In this document: in pieces, positions 26,081 to 34,116 of the stretch
Numbering within the stretch: the stretch's first letter is position 1
Layout of the letters: the number at the start of each line of letters is the position of its first letter
Assembly: GCA_031374735.1 (NCBI GenBank)
Contig: JANMGQ010000235.1
Location: 62,001 to 126,000, forward strand
Source: JABFRJ01 sp031374735
GTDB lineage: Bacteria > Pseudomonadota > Alphaproteobacteria > Rhizobiales > Hyphomicrobiaceae
Length of the DNA: 64,000 bases
Direction: 5' to 3'
Made by a program: the position numbers and the translations under genes
The notes under the pieces: model-generated
What the model saw: the letters and a program-made list of their open reading frames with translations, nothing else
Databases searched by the model: none
What the model was told of the DNA's origin: nothing

Positions 26081-26198
26081 GCTGGCAGCCGTGCCGCGGT
26101 GGGCCGTGTTCGCGTGCCTGGCGGCAATGCTTGTCGCTAACGCCTCATTAACACTTTAAGAACAAGGTACAGTCTCCTCTGATCGGGGCTGAAACCTT

Positions 26199-27164
26199 AT
26201 GCCGGGCGTTGACGCCAGCACTGATGATTTGGCCGCGGGCGTGCTTCCCGTTGCGCCTGATGTCGCCAGCGCCGTGTCGGGCTGGCTTGCGCATCTGGTT
26301 GGTGAACGCGGGCTCGCTGCCGCGACGCAGCGGGAGTATGGGCGCGACATCGGGCAGTTTGTTGCCTGGTACGCCAAGCACATTGGGCACCCTGTCACGC
26401 TGGCCGATCTGGAGCGGCTGGATGCGCGCGCACTGCGCGGGTTCCTCGCCGCCCGTCGTCGCCAGAACGTCGAAAGCCGGTCCCTGGCGCGATCGCTGTC
26501 CGGGTTGCGCACGTTCTTTCGTTGGCTCGAGGTGACCGAGCGCTGCACCAATGGCGCGCTGCGGTTGATCTCGTCGCCCAAGGTCGCCCACTCCATTCCA
26601 AAGCCGCTGACGGTGGCTGCGGCGCGCGCTGTCGTCGATGGCGGCATGGCAGCTGATCTCGATTGGATCGCCGCGCGCGATACAGCGATTTTGCTGCTGC
26701 TGTACGGCTCGGGGCTGCGTGTCGCTGAAGCACTTTCGATCACGCGTGCCGATGCGCCGCTGGCGGACCGCGAAACTCTGCGGGTGACGGGCAAAGGCAA
26801 CAAAACGCGATTGGTGCCGGTTCTGGCTATCACGCGTGCAGCGATGGCGCGCTACTTGAGCCTGTGCCCCTATACGATTGAGCGCGATGAGCCGGTGTTT
26901 CGCGGCGCCAAGGGTGGCCCGCTCGACGGGCGCCTTGTGCGGCTGACCATGGAACGCCTGCGCGACGAGTTGAGCCTGCCCGACACGGCGACGCCGCACG
27001 CGTTGCGCCACTCTTTCGCGACCCATCTGCTTTCAGCCGGCGGCGACCTGCGCCAGATCCAGGAACTGCTCGGCCACGCAAATCTCGCGACGACCCAGGT
27101 ATACACCGAAGTCGATCGCGATCGTCTGCTCACTGTCTACAGCGCGGCACACCCGCGCGCCTGA
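26199..27164 (+). CDS. xerC: Tyrosine recombinase XerC
   Basis: The 321-residue recombinase resolves chromosome dimers at dif with XerD. It has the N-terminal SAM-like core-binding domain (GLAAATQREYGRDIGQFVAW, LRGFLAARRRQ) and the catalytic residues: Arg in YGSGLRVAEALS, Lys in VTGKGNKTRLVPV, HALRHSFATH, GHANLATTQVYTEVD with the final His and nucleophile Tyr. Length and the absence of phage-type neighbours point to the housekeeping XerC rather than an integrase. The start at ATG 26199 is consistent with the family's N-terminal length. Confidence 0.92.
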   Translation: MPGVDASTDDLAAGVLPVAPDVASAVSGWLAHLVGERGLAAATQREYGRDIGQFVAWYAKHIGHPVTLADLERLDARALRGFLAARRRQNVESRSLARSLSGLRTFFRWLEVTERCTNGALRLISSPKVAHSIPKPLTVAAARAVVDGGMAADLDWIAARDTAILLLLYGSGLRVAEALSITRADAPLADRETLRVTGKGNKTRLVPVLAITRAAMARYLSLCPYTIERDEPVFRGAKGGPLDGRLVRLTMERLRDELSLPDTATPHALRHSFATHLLSAGGDLRQIQELLGHANLATTQVYTEVDRDRLLTVYSAAHPRA

Positions 27165-27212
27165 TACGCCTTGTCGGATTTGACCTGAAGACCCGAAGGA
27201 AGGACCTGCCCC

Positions 27213-28229
27213 GTGTCCCGTTGCGTTCGTACACTTGCTGCCGCCCTCATGGCGGCCCTTGCCGCAGCCCCTGCGCTCGCCAATCCCAAGGGTTGCACTG
27301 GGCGCAATCTGCTGACCGATATGCAGACGTCAGACCCGGCACTCTACACCGAGGTTCGCAAGTCGGCCGATGCGATGGTCAACGCCAAGAGCCGGCTGTG
27401 GAAGATCGAGGACAAAGAAAATCCCGATCGTGCGCCCTCGTATCTGTTCGGCACCATGCATCTCACCGACGACCGGTTGGCTAAACTGCCGCCCGTCGTC
27501 GAGCTGGCGTTCCGCGATTCGCTTCGCGTCGCCGTTGAGGTGGAAGATCTGTCGGCGCCGCGCGTGGCGGAAGCGATCCAAACCGTCAACCGCCGGGGCG
27601 CTGTGCTCGCCAAGGACGGTGGCCTGTCTCGTCAACTGACGCCGGCAGAATTTGCGGTCGCAGCAAAGGTTCTGGCGCCATCCGGCATCGAGCAGGGGAT
27701 GCTGACCCGCGTGCGCCCGTGGGTGGCACTCGTCATGCTTGGGACGCCGGAGTGCGAGAAGAGCCGTCTTATGGCTGGGCGCCATGCGCTCGACACACTG
27801 ATTGCTGAGCGTGCGGAAAGCCGCGGCATGGGGACATTCGGTCTGGAGACGTTGGAATTGCAGTATATGGCCATGTCGGCCATTCCCGACAAAGACCAAC
27901 TGGCCTTGCTGAAAGCGCAACTCGCCAATCCCGCGCGCGTCAATGACTCGATCGAGACAACACTCCAGCTCTATCTGGCTGGCGACATGGGCGCCATCTG
28001 GCCGCTTCAGGCCGCACTCGCCAAGAAGGCCGGCGTCGACCCACAGGTGCTCGAAAGCTTCGAACAGCATCTGGTCACGGACCGCAACGAGCGCATGTTC
28101 GGCCGGCTTTCCATGCATCTGGATCGCGGAGGCTTGTTCGTCGCCGTCGGCGCGCTGCATCTTCCGGGCAAGGCCGGCATCGTTCAGCTGGTGCGTGACG
28201 CGGGCTATATCGTGACGGCGATGGAGTGA
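27213..28229 (+). CDS. TraB/GumN-family exported protein
   Basis: The 338-residue protein starts with a signal peptide (AALMAALAAAPALA). It has the TraB/GumN motifs: YLFGTMHLTDDRL near the N-terminus (GTxH), ERAESRGMGTFGLETLELQ, DRNERMFGRL and VAVGALHLPGKAGIVQLVRD. The conserved GTMH, E and GALH residues probably form a metal-dependent site in this Tiki/TraB-like fold; bacterial members are thought to be periplasmic peptidases, but their substrates are unknown. The GTG start at 27213 follows ggaagg with a longer spacing. It is 48 bases downstream of xerC. Confidence 0.85.
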   Translation: MSRCVRTLAAALMAALAAAPALANPKGCTGRNLLTDMQTSDPALYTEVRKSADAMVNAKSRLWKIEDKENPDRAPSYLFGTMHLTDDRLAKLPPVVELAFRDSLRVAVEVEDLSAPRVAEAIQTVNRRGAVLAKDGGLSRQLTPAEFAVAAKVLAPSGIEQGMLTRVRPWVALVMLGTPECEKSRLMAGRHALDTLIAERAESRGMGTFGLETLELQYMAMSAIPDKDQLALLKAQLANPARVNDSIETTLQLYLAGDMGAIWPLQAALAKKAGVDPQVLESFEQHLVTDRNERMFGRLSMHLDRGGLFVAVGALHLPGKAGIVQLVRDAGYIVTAME

Positions 28230-28236
28230 CCTCGGG

Positions 28237-28671
28237 TCACGCCCGCAACCCATCCGCCAACGCGCGGAAATAGCCTTCGGCTTCGAGCAGGCGGTCAATG
28301 GATGGCTTCTGGCGCCGTCCTGGGCTCGCCAGAGGCGCTAGGTCGCTCGTTGCGAGATCAGCCAGACGACGGGTGAGGCCCGCGCGGCGGCGGCCATCCA
28401 GATGCGCGCCGAGCGTTTCGACGATGTCCTCCACATAGGCGGCGATGCGGCCGATTTCGCGCGTGGCGTCGCGGCGGGCGGGCGCGTCGTCGGGTTGCTT
28501 TTCCAGGATCGCAAAGGCTGCTGCGGCACGGGCGAACGTGGCGGCAACGGCTTCGGCATAGGCGGCAATCTTCTCGCGCTTGGCGGACTCGAGGCTGTCG
28601 AACGAGGCTTTCAAGGCTTGCAGCGCCTGGGTGAGGCCAAGAAGTTTCAACAGGGTGGCGGTGGGTGACAT
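28237..28671 (-). CDS. Small helical protein of unknown function
   Basis: The 144-residue product is almost all alpha-helical and rich in Ala, Arg and Leu (LKASFDSLESAKREKIAAYA, GRIAAYVEDIVETLGAHLDG). It has no signal peptide or membrane segment and no motif I recognise. ATG 28671 (MSPTATLLKLLGLTQALQ) is chosen because sequence upstream of it is Pro/His-rich and unstructured; ATG 28743 is possible. It converges on the TraB gene with a seven-base gap. Confidence 0.55.
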   Translation of the reverse strand: MSPTATLLKLLGLTQALQALKASFDSLESAKREKIAAYAEAVAATFARAAAAFAILEKQPDDAPARRDATREIGRIAAYVEDIVETLGAHLDGRRRAGLTRRLADLATSDLAPLASPGRRQKPSIDRLLEAEGYFRALADGLRA

Positions 28672-28938
28672 CTGGGGCAGCGGTGGTCCGATCGGCGATG
28701 GGGCGGACCATGGCGCGGTGATGTGATGCGGGAAGTGCTGCATGTGTGGTGAGCGGGTTTGAATACCGCGCGTGTTCAATGGCTTGAGCGGCCATGCTTG
28801 AGTTGCGGGTTCTGCAAATCATGGTTGATTTGGCAGCGTTTGTGGTGCGTGCCGGCGGAGCAGCTGCGCCGACAGGGGCTGTTTGCCAATGAGGCGAGAC
28901 CGGGTATCAGGGCGCAAACAGCGCATCTGAGGATCTCC

Positions 28939-30330
28939 ATGTACGACCTGATCGTGATCGGCACCGGCCCGGGCGGCTATGTGTGCGCCATCCGCGCGGC
29001 TCAGCTTGGGCTCAAGACGGCTGTGGTCGAGAAGCGCAAGACCCACGGTGGCACCTGCGCCAACGTCGGCTGCATCCCCTCCAAGGCGCTACTGCATGCC
29101 TCGGAGTTGTTTTACGAAGCCGGCCACGGATTTGCGGCGTTCGGCATCGAGGTGTCGCCGAAGCTCGATTTGGTCAAGATGATGAAACACAAGGATGAAA
29201 CGGTTGCGGCTAACGTCGGCGGGGTGGCGTTCTTGTTGAAGAAGAACAAGGTCGACGCGTTCACTGGGCTCGGCACGATCCTTGGCGCGGGCAAGGTCCA
29301 AGTGACGGCGGCGGATGGCACAAACCAGGTGCTGGAGACCAAGACCATCGTTATCGCCACCGGCTCGGAAGCGGCCTCACTGCCGGGGATCACGGTGGAT
29401 GAAAAGCGCGTCGTGACATCGACGGGCGGGCTGGAGCTTACGGCAGTGCCTGAGAAAATGGTGGTCATCGGCGCGGGCGTGATCGGGCTCGAACTCGGCT
29501 CGGTCTGGAAGCGGCTAGGGGCTGAGGTGACGGTGATTGAGTATCTCGACCGCATTCTCCCGGGCATGGACCTGGAAGTCGCCAAGCAGTTCCAGCGCAT
29601 ACTGGAGAAGCAGGGCTTCAAGTTCCATCTGTCGTCGAAGGTTACCAAGGTGACCGAGGACAAGAGCGGCTGCGGCGTACACTTCGAGCCTGTTGCGGGC
29701 GGGCCGAGCAAGGACATGTTTGCTGATATCGTGCTGGTCGCAACGGGCCGTCGTCCGAACACGGATGGTCTCGGGCTGGAGGCGGCCGGCGTGAAAACCG
29801 AGCGCGGCCGCGTGATCATCGACGATCATTTCGCGACCAACGTGTCAGGCATCTACGCCATCGGCGATGTCGTGCGGGGGCCAATGCTGGCGCACAAGGC
29901 CGAGGACGAGGGCATCGCCGTCGCCGAGATCCTGGCGGGCCAGGCGGGACACGTGAATTACGACGTCATTCCGGGCGTGGTTTACACGTTCCCTGAAGTG
30001 GCGAGCGTCGGCAAAACCGAGGACGAGTTGAAGGCCGCCAACGTCGCCTACAAGGTCGGCAAGTTCAACTTCGCAGCCAATGGCCGCGCGCGCGCCAACC
30101 GCACGACAGACGGATTTGCCAAAGTGATCGCGGATGCGGCGACCGACCGCGTGCTCGGCGTGCATATCGTCGGCGCGGGCGCGGGGGACTTGATCCACGA
30201 GGCAGCCGTGCTGATGGAATTCGGCGGTTCGGCCGAGGATCTGGCGCGTACCTGCCACGCGCATCCGACTATGAGCGAAGCGGTCAAGGAAGCGGCCATG
30301 GCGATCGATAAGCGGGCCATTCATGCGTGA
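28939..30330 (+). CDS. lpdA: Dihydrolipoamide dehydrogenase (E3)
   Basis: The 463-residue flavoenzyme reoxidises dihydrolipoyl groups of 2-oxoacid dehydrogenase complexes or the glycine cleavage system. It has the FAD loop IGTGPGGYVCAIRAAQLG, the redox disulfide GGTCANVGCIPSKALLHAS, the NAD loop VVIGAGVIGLELGSVWKRLG, and the C-terminal HAHPTMSEAVKEAA with the catalytic His and Glu. ATG 28939 is well supported by gagga nine bases upstream; the open frame upstream is not coding. No E1 or E2 genes are adjacent, so its partner complex is encoded elsewhere. Confidence 0.95.
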   Translation: MYDLIVIGTGPGGYVCAIRAAQLGLKTAVVEKRKTHGGTCANVGCIPSKALLHASELFYEAGHGFAAFGIEVSPKLDLVKMMKHKDETVAANVGGVAFLLKKNKVDAFTGLGTILGAGKVQVTAADGTNQVLETKTIVIATGSEAASLPGITVDEKRVVTSTGGLELTAVPEKMVVIGAGVIGLELGSVWKRLGAEVTVIEYLDRILPGMDLEVAKQFQRILEKQGFKFHLSSKVTKVTEDKSGCGVHFEPVAGGPSKDMFADIVLVATGRRPNTDGLGLEAAGVKTERGRVIIDDHFATNVSGIYAIGDVVRGPMLAHKAEDEGIAVAEILAGQAGHVNYDVIPGVVYTFPEVASVGKTEDELKAANVAYKVGKFNFAANGRARANRTTDGFAKVIADAATDRVLGVHIVGAGAGDLIHEAAVLMEFGGSAEDLARTCHAHPTMSEAVKEAAMAIDKRAIHA

Positions 30331-30350
30331 TGGGGTGGCTGAAACGCCAA

Positions 30351-30401
30351 CCGGCCGGGGCGTCGAGGCTGCTCCACACGGAGAGGCTCGATCCCGGCCG
30401 G
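30351..30401. terminator. GC-rich hairpin downstream of lpdA
   Basis: The arms ccggccggg (30351-30359) and cccggccgg (30393-30401) can pair, and tcga lies on both inner sides. It starts 20 bases after the lpdA stop. There is no T-run, so it is a possible factor-assisted terminator or simply a palindrome. Confidence 0.35.
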
Positions 30402-30514
30402 GAGCGTGATCAATCAGATCCGGAAGTCAGGTGGTGGGAGACGACCGCCTGCACGCGGCCGTCACTCAGGCAAACATAGTATTGTGCGAGCGGCTCGAAT
30501 GATCGACGGACGCG

Positions 30515-30666
30515 CCTCCCCCAAATGTCATGGCCGGCCTTTGTGCCGGCCACCCATTGTGCAACGCAGGCAAGTGGTTGTTAGTTCGTTGAGACGGTTC
30601 AACGCTCACTACCGCCGCGCTCGCGGCTCGATGGGTGGCCGGGACAAGCCCGGCCATGACAGTGGG
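30515..30666. repeat. Second copy of the 'tcatggccggg' inverted repeat
   Basis: Arms at about 30515-30557 and 30629-30666 pair as tgtcatggccgg with ccggccatgacagt, and ccggccacccatt with gatgggtggccgg. It matches the 2471-2620 element in sequence and arrangement, with an unrelated spacer of about 70 bases. It again sits between convergent genes, in the 341-base gap 30331-30671 that otherwise holds only the lpdA hairpin. Confidence 0.8.
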
Positions 30667-30671
30667 ATGCG

Positions 30672-32102
30672 TCACCAGGCAATGCCGTGATAGGTCGCGT
30701 CGTTCTCGGGCAGATCCTTGAACAGGCGGGCGAGGTCGAGAACTTCCGTGCCCGGACGACGATTGCGGACGGCTTGGCGGAACTCTTCGGTGGCGTGGCT
30801 GACGACGAGCACGTCGCATTCGCGATTGAGCTGGTCGGCGCTCGTGCACAGCAGGCTCTCAAGCTTGTCGATCACGACCACTTGCGACGGACACGAATGG
30901 CGCACGTAGGCGATCTGGCCCTGCAGGTTGTCATTAAAGCGCAGGTTCGGATCGTAGACTTTGATGGTCTCGCCGCGAGCTTCCATCATCGCCATCAGCT
31001 CCAGCGTCGGGCTTTCGCGCAGGTCGTCGGTCGCCGGCTTGAAGGTGACGCCGAGGAAGCCGATGGTGCGGCCCTTGAACGGCTCCAACAGGCGGGCGGC
31101 TTCTTCCACGTGGCGCTTGTTGGAGAGCGTCAGCGACTGGATGAGCGGCACGTCGACGCCGATTTCGTCGGCGAGGTGGGCCACAGCGCGCACTTCTTTG
31201 GGCAGGCACGAACCACCGAATGCGAAGCCGGGCTTCAGATAATACGGTGACAGGTTCAGCTTCGTGTCCTTGACGAAGATGTTCATGACGGCGTGGCTGT
31301 CGATGTTCAGCGCCTTGCAGATGCGGCCGACTTCGTTGCCGAAGGCGACTTTGTTGGCGTGCCAGACGTTGTCGACGTACTTGACCATTTCAGCGGCCGG
31401 AATGGTCGTGAACAGGATCTGCTTGTCGACCGCGCCGTAGATTTTCGACACGACCTGCTCGGAGCGCACATCGGTTGCGCCGATGACGGTTTTCGGCGGC
31501 GCGTAGAAATCGGCAATGGCGACGCCTTCGCGCAGGAATTCCGGGTTGAAGCAGAGGCCGAAGTCGACGCCGGCTTTCTTGCCTGATGCCTTTTCGATTT
31601 CCGGGCCGACCACATCAAGTGTGGTGCCAGGCGGAACCGAGCAGCGCAATACGATAACGTGGAAGCTGTTCTTCATGGCGATGGCCTGGCCGATGGCGCG
31701 GCTGGCCTGACGCACGTAGGTCAGATCGCACGAGCCGTCGGCGGCTGTTGGTGTGCCAACCGACAGGAACGTCACGTCCGTGTCGAGGACGGCTGCGACG
31801 AGGTTTTGCGTTGCTTCGATGCGGCCGTGGGCGACGCCATCGGCGAGTAGTTCGCCCAGACGCTCTTCAACGATTGGGCTGCGGCCTTCCTTGATGGCGC
31901 GCACCTTTTCGAGGCTGATGTCGACGCCGACCATGCGGAAGCCGAGCTTCGCGAGACAAGCGATCGAGACAGCGCCGACATAGCCGAGGCCGATGACTGA
32001 GATTGACGGCTTGTCCGTTTCGACGGCCGCCGACAGCGGCCACCCTTGAACGGGTGTGGCCGTGGCAAGTTGTTCCTCGGAGAGAGGACGCAGCATACTC
32101 AT
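30672..32102 (-). CDS. algD: GDP-mannose 6-dehydrogenase (AlgD-type) / nucleotide-sugar dehydrogenase
   Basis: The 476-residue enzyme oxidises a nucleotide-hexose to the uronic acid in two NAD steps. It has the NAD loop ISVIGLGYVGAVSIACLAKL, RCSVPPGTTLDVVGPEIEKA and the catalytic Cys in KPGFAFGGSCLPKEVRAV. The KLNLSPYYLKPGF stretch is closer to AlgD (GDP-mannose) than to UDP-glucose dehydrogenases, though the substrate is not certain. ATG 32102 has gggag nine bases upstream. The protein carries a 24-residue N-terminal extension before the Rossmann fold. No glycosyltransferases or polymerases are nearby, so the polysaccharide it supplies is encoded elsewhere. Confidence 0.85.
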   Translation of the reverse strand: MSMLRPLSEEQLATATPVQGWPLSAAVETDKPSISVIGLGYVGAVSIACLAKLGFRMVGVDISLEKVRAIKEGRSPIVEERLGELLADGVAHGRIEATQNLVAAVLDTDVTFLSVGTPTAADGSCDLTYVRQASRAIGQAIAMKNSFHVIVLRCSVPPGTTLDVVGPEIEKASGKKAGVDFGLCFNPEFLREGVAIADFYAPPKTVIGATDVRSEQVVSKIYGAVDKQILFTTIPAAEMVKYVDNVWHANKVAFGNEVGRICKALNIDSHAVMNIFVKDTKLNLSPYYLKPGFAFGGSCLPKEVRAVAHLADEIGVDVPLIQSLTLSNKRHVEEAARLLEPFKGRTIGFLGVTFKPATDDLRESPTLELMAMMEARGETIKVYDPNLRFNDNLQGQIAYVRHSCPSQVVVIDKLESLLCTSADQLNRECDVLVVSHATEEFRQAVRNRRPGTEVLDLARLFKDLPENDATYHGIAW

Positions 32103-32505
32103 AATTTGACGCTCCCACGCGCCGGGCCCCGCCGGCATGTCCCTGTTTTCAGTGACGACGTGCACGCGGGCGGATTGGACCGCTCTCTTCACTGGCGCAC
32201 ACACATCGTCGACCGAGGGCCACAATGCCGGACAAGCGTCAGGGGCTTCTGAAAGCGCGCACTAAAATTGTATCTATATTGTTGTTTCGGAGCACGGGCA
32301 TCCTCCGCGCTTTCGCGCCAGCCAAACCCGACGTGCCAAATGTTCGATTGCGAGACACATGTCCAGACTTGGCAGATGCTCCCCGTTCGTGGCAGCTTGC
32401 AAGCCGTGTCAATACGTAACGAAACAGTAGAATTAACTCTCGACTGTCAATCTGATCTTGTCGTTTGTGGAAACTGTTATTGTCAACGCATATAGGACAC
32501 ATATC
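32103..32505. promoter_or_regulatory. Divergent intergenic region, A/T-rich in its middle
   Basis: These 403 bases separate algD from the exported-protein genes at 32506. The stretch 32262-32290 (actaaaattgtatctatatt) and 32409-32480 are much richer in A and T than the rest and probably hold promoters for both directions. No gene, riboswitch or operator could be recognised. Confidence 0.4.
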
Positions 32506-32949
32506 ATGACCACCCGTCGCCGCTTTTTGCAATTGGCCGCCAGTTTCGGGCTGATGAGCCATCCAGCTTTCGCGCAAGGTATTTCCGAGCCGCCGCGCGG
32601 CTCCGCCCTGCGCAAAGATGTTCTCGACGGTGCGCGTCCTGTGTTCGAGGCCGAGACAAACGGCGAAGTGGAATTCGTCGTGCGGCGGCTCAATGTCTTG
32701 GGGAGTTGGGCGTTTGGCGACGTGACACTGCAAAGGCCCGGTGGCCGCCCCATCGACTGGAAGCGAACGAAATATGCCGAAGCCCAGGCAGACGGCGCAT
32801 TCGATCCCGCCGGCTCCTTTTTTCTGGCCCGCCGCACGAACCAGGGTTGGCGCGTGGTCACCTTTGCCGTTGGCCCGACCGATGTCGCCTGGGACACCTG
32901 GGACAAAGAGTTCGGCGTCCCGCGCGCCCTTTTCAATCGCAGCATTTGA
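32506..32949 (+). CDS. Exported protein with a Tat-like signal, function unknown
   Basis: The 147-residue protein begins MTTRRRFLQLAASFGLMSHP, followed by AFAQ, a twin-arginine-type signal (TRRRFLQLA). The mature part has no known motif. It includes EVEFVVRRLNVLGSWAFGDV and a WRVVTFAVGPTDVAWDTWDK block with several tryptophans, suggesting a small beta-rich domain. Tat export would imply folding before export. It is first of three co-directional genes for exported or membrane proteins (32506-34100), spaced 23 and 60 bases apart, which may form an operon. Confidence 0.65.
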   Translation: MTTRRRFLQLAASFGLMSHPAFAQGISEPPRGSALRKDVLDGARPVFEAETNGEVEFVVRRLNVLGSWAFGDVTLQRPGGRPIDWKRTKYAEAQADGAFDPAGSFFLARRTNQGWRVVTFAVGPTDVAWDTWDKEFGVPRALFNRSI

Positions 32950-32972
32950 AACTCAAAAACCGGAGCATCGCG

Positions 32973-33173
32973 ATGCGTCGTCTACTGCTTATTGCTGGAA
33001 TTGCTGCGATTTGCTCCGTAAGCACGCCGTCGGCCCACGCTGGCCGCTACAGCGTGGCGTGCATTGCGCCGAACGGCCCCTGGTGTCGTGTCGCCTGCAC
33101 GAGCAACCGCGCCGTCGCCTGCTACGCCAATGTCGTCCATGGGCGCTGCCAAAAGGTCTGCCGCTATTACTGA
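32973..33173 (+). CDS. Secreted six-cysteine mini-protein
   Basis: The 66-residue product has a signal peptide (MRRLLLIAGIAAICSVSTPS, then AHA) and a mature part of 43 residues with six cysteines: YSVACIAPNGPWCRVACTSN, RAVACYANVVHGRCQKVCRY. Spacing is C-x7-C-x3-C-x7-C-x8-C-x3-C, two CX3C pairs in a near-duplicated arrangement, consistent with three disulfides after export. ATG 32973 has cggag seven bases upstream. I do not recognise a family. It could be a structural micro-protein, a toxin-like or inhibitor-like peptide, or a partner of its neighbours. Confidence 0.7.
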   Translation: MRRLLLIAGIAAICSVSTPSAHAGRYSVACIAPNGPWCRVACTSNRAVACYANVVHGRCQKVCRYY

Positions 33174-33233
33174 GCGCAGCTGAAGGTACAGCAGGCGTCT
33201 GCAGACAGCAGATTCTCAAAGGAAGCAGACATC

Positions 33234-34100
33234 ATGGGCATTATCGGTCGCCATTGGCGCGGTGAGACTGGCTATTGGCTGGGTGTGCTCGGTTGCACGC
33301 TGCTCGTGCCGGCGCTCGTTGCGCTGACCGCACTCTTTGCCGTGGGATCGCTGGCTGTGGACCATGCACCGCGCACGCGCATGATTGAAAACCTCATTGC
33401 CGTCGTCTTGGTCGAACTCGTCGTCGTTTGGCAACTCGTTGGCACATGGCGGGGCAGCGCTGCCTCGCGACCCCCACACCGCGGCTTCATCGCGCGGTGG
33501 TTTGCGCGGCTGTTGGCCCTCGGCGTTGGCGCGGTCGGTGTCCTGGTGCTGGCAACGCTACCAAGTGGACTGGCGCAATTGCAGGCCCTGGCAAATGGCA
33601 CAGACCCCATCGGCCGCGGGGGCTATCGGGTGACGGTTGAAGGCAGCACGCTTGTGTACACGGGGTACTTCGCCTGGCCGGCCTTGAGCGCGATCGAGAC
33701 GGTGCTTGCGGGCGCACCGCAGGTTCGGACCGTTGTGCTCAACAGCCCCGGCGGTATCGTGCCCATGGGCTATCGTTTCGCCGACATCGTCAAAGCGCGT
33801 GGTCTCGACACGCTGGTGAACACTGAATGCTCGAGCGCTTGCACCTATGTGTTCCTGGCTGGCAAGCGACGCGTCCTGCAGGGGCGGGGCCAACTGGGGT
33901 TTCACGCCGTCGCAAATGTGTTCGGTGCCGACACCACAGCCACCACGTCGGCCCAGCGGCGCTCGGAGGCGGCGCTCGCTGCCTATGGCCTGCCGGCGGA
34001 GTTCATCGCGCGAGTGTCAAGCACACCGGCATCGAGCCTGTGGCATCCGACGCCCGACGAATTGCGCCGTGCCGGCGTCGTGACGGATGTTCTGCGGTAG
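33234..34100 (+). CDS. Membrane-anchored ClpP/crotonase-like protein
   Basis: The 288-residue protein has three N-terminal hydrophobic segments (VLGCTLLVPALVALTALFAV, LIAVVLVELVVVWQL, LLALGVGAVGVLVLATL). An extracytoplasmic domain with a ClpP-like (serine-dehydrogenase proteinase type) pattern follows: TVVLNSPGGIVPMGYRFADI, the TECSSACTYVFLAGKRRVL block with the likely nucleophile Ser, and GQLGFHAV with the His. Proteins of this type (COG3904-like) are common in Alphaproteobacteria; their substrates are unknown. The gene follows the Cys-rich mini-protein by 60 bases, with aaggaagc before ATG 33234. Confidence 0.75.
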   Translation: MGIIGRHWRGETGYWLGVLGCTLLVPALVALTALFAVGSLAVDHAPRTRMIENLIAVVLVELVVVWQLVGTWRGSAASRPPHRGFIARWFARLLALGVGAVGVLVLATLPSGLAQLQALANGTDPIGRGGYRVTVEGSTLVYTGYFAWPALSAIETVLAGAPQVRTVVLNSPGGIVPMGYRFADIVKARGLDTLVNTECSSACTYVFLAGKRRVLQGRGQLGFHAVANVFGADTTATTSAQRRSEAALAAYGLPAEFIARVSSTPASSLWHPTPDELRRAGVVTDVLR

Positions 34101-34116
34101 CACCGTCGCGCGCCTG

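Noticed and set aside
26199..27164. XerC considered as a phage or island integrase
   Set aside because: Length, motifs and neighbours fit the chromosomal XerC; no attachment-site repeats or phage genes nearby.
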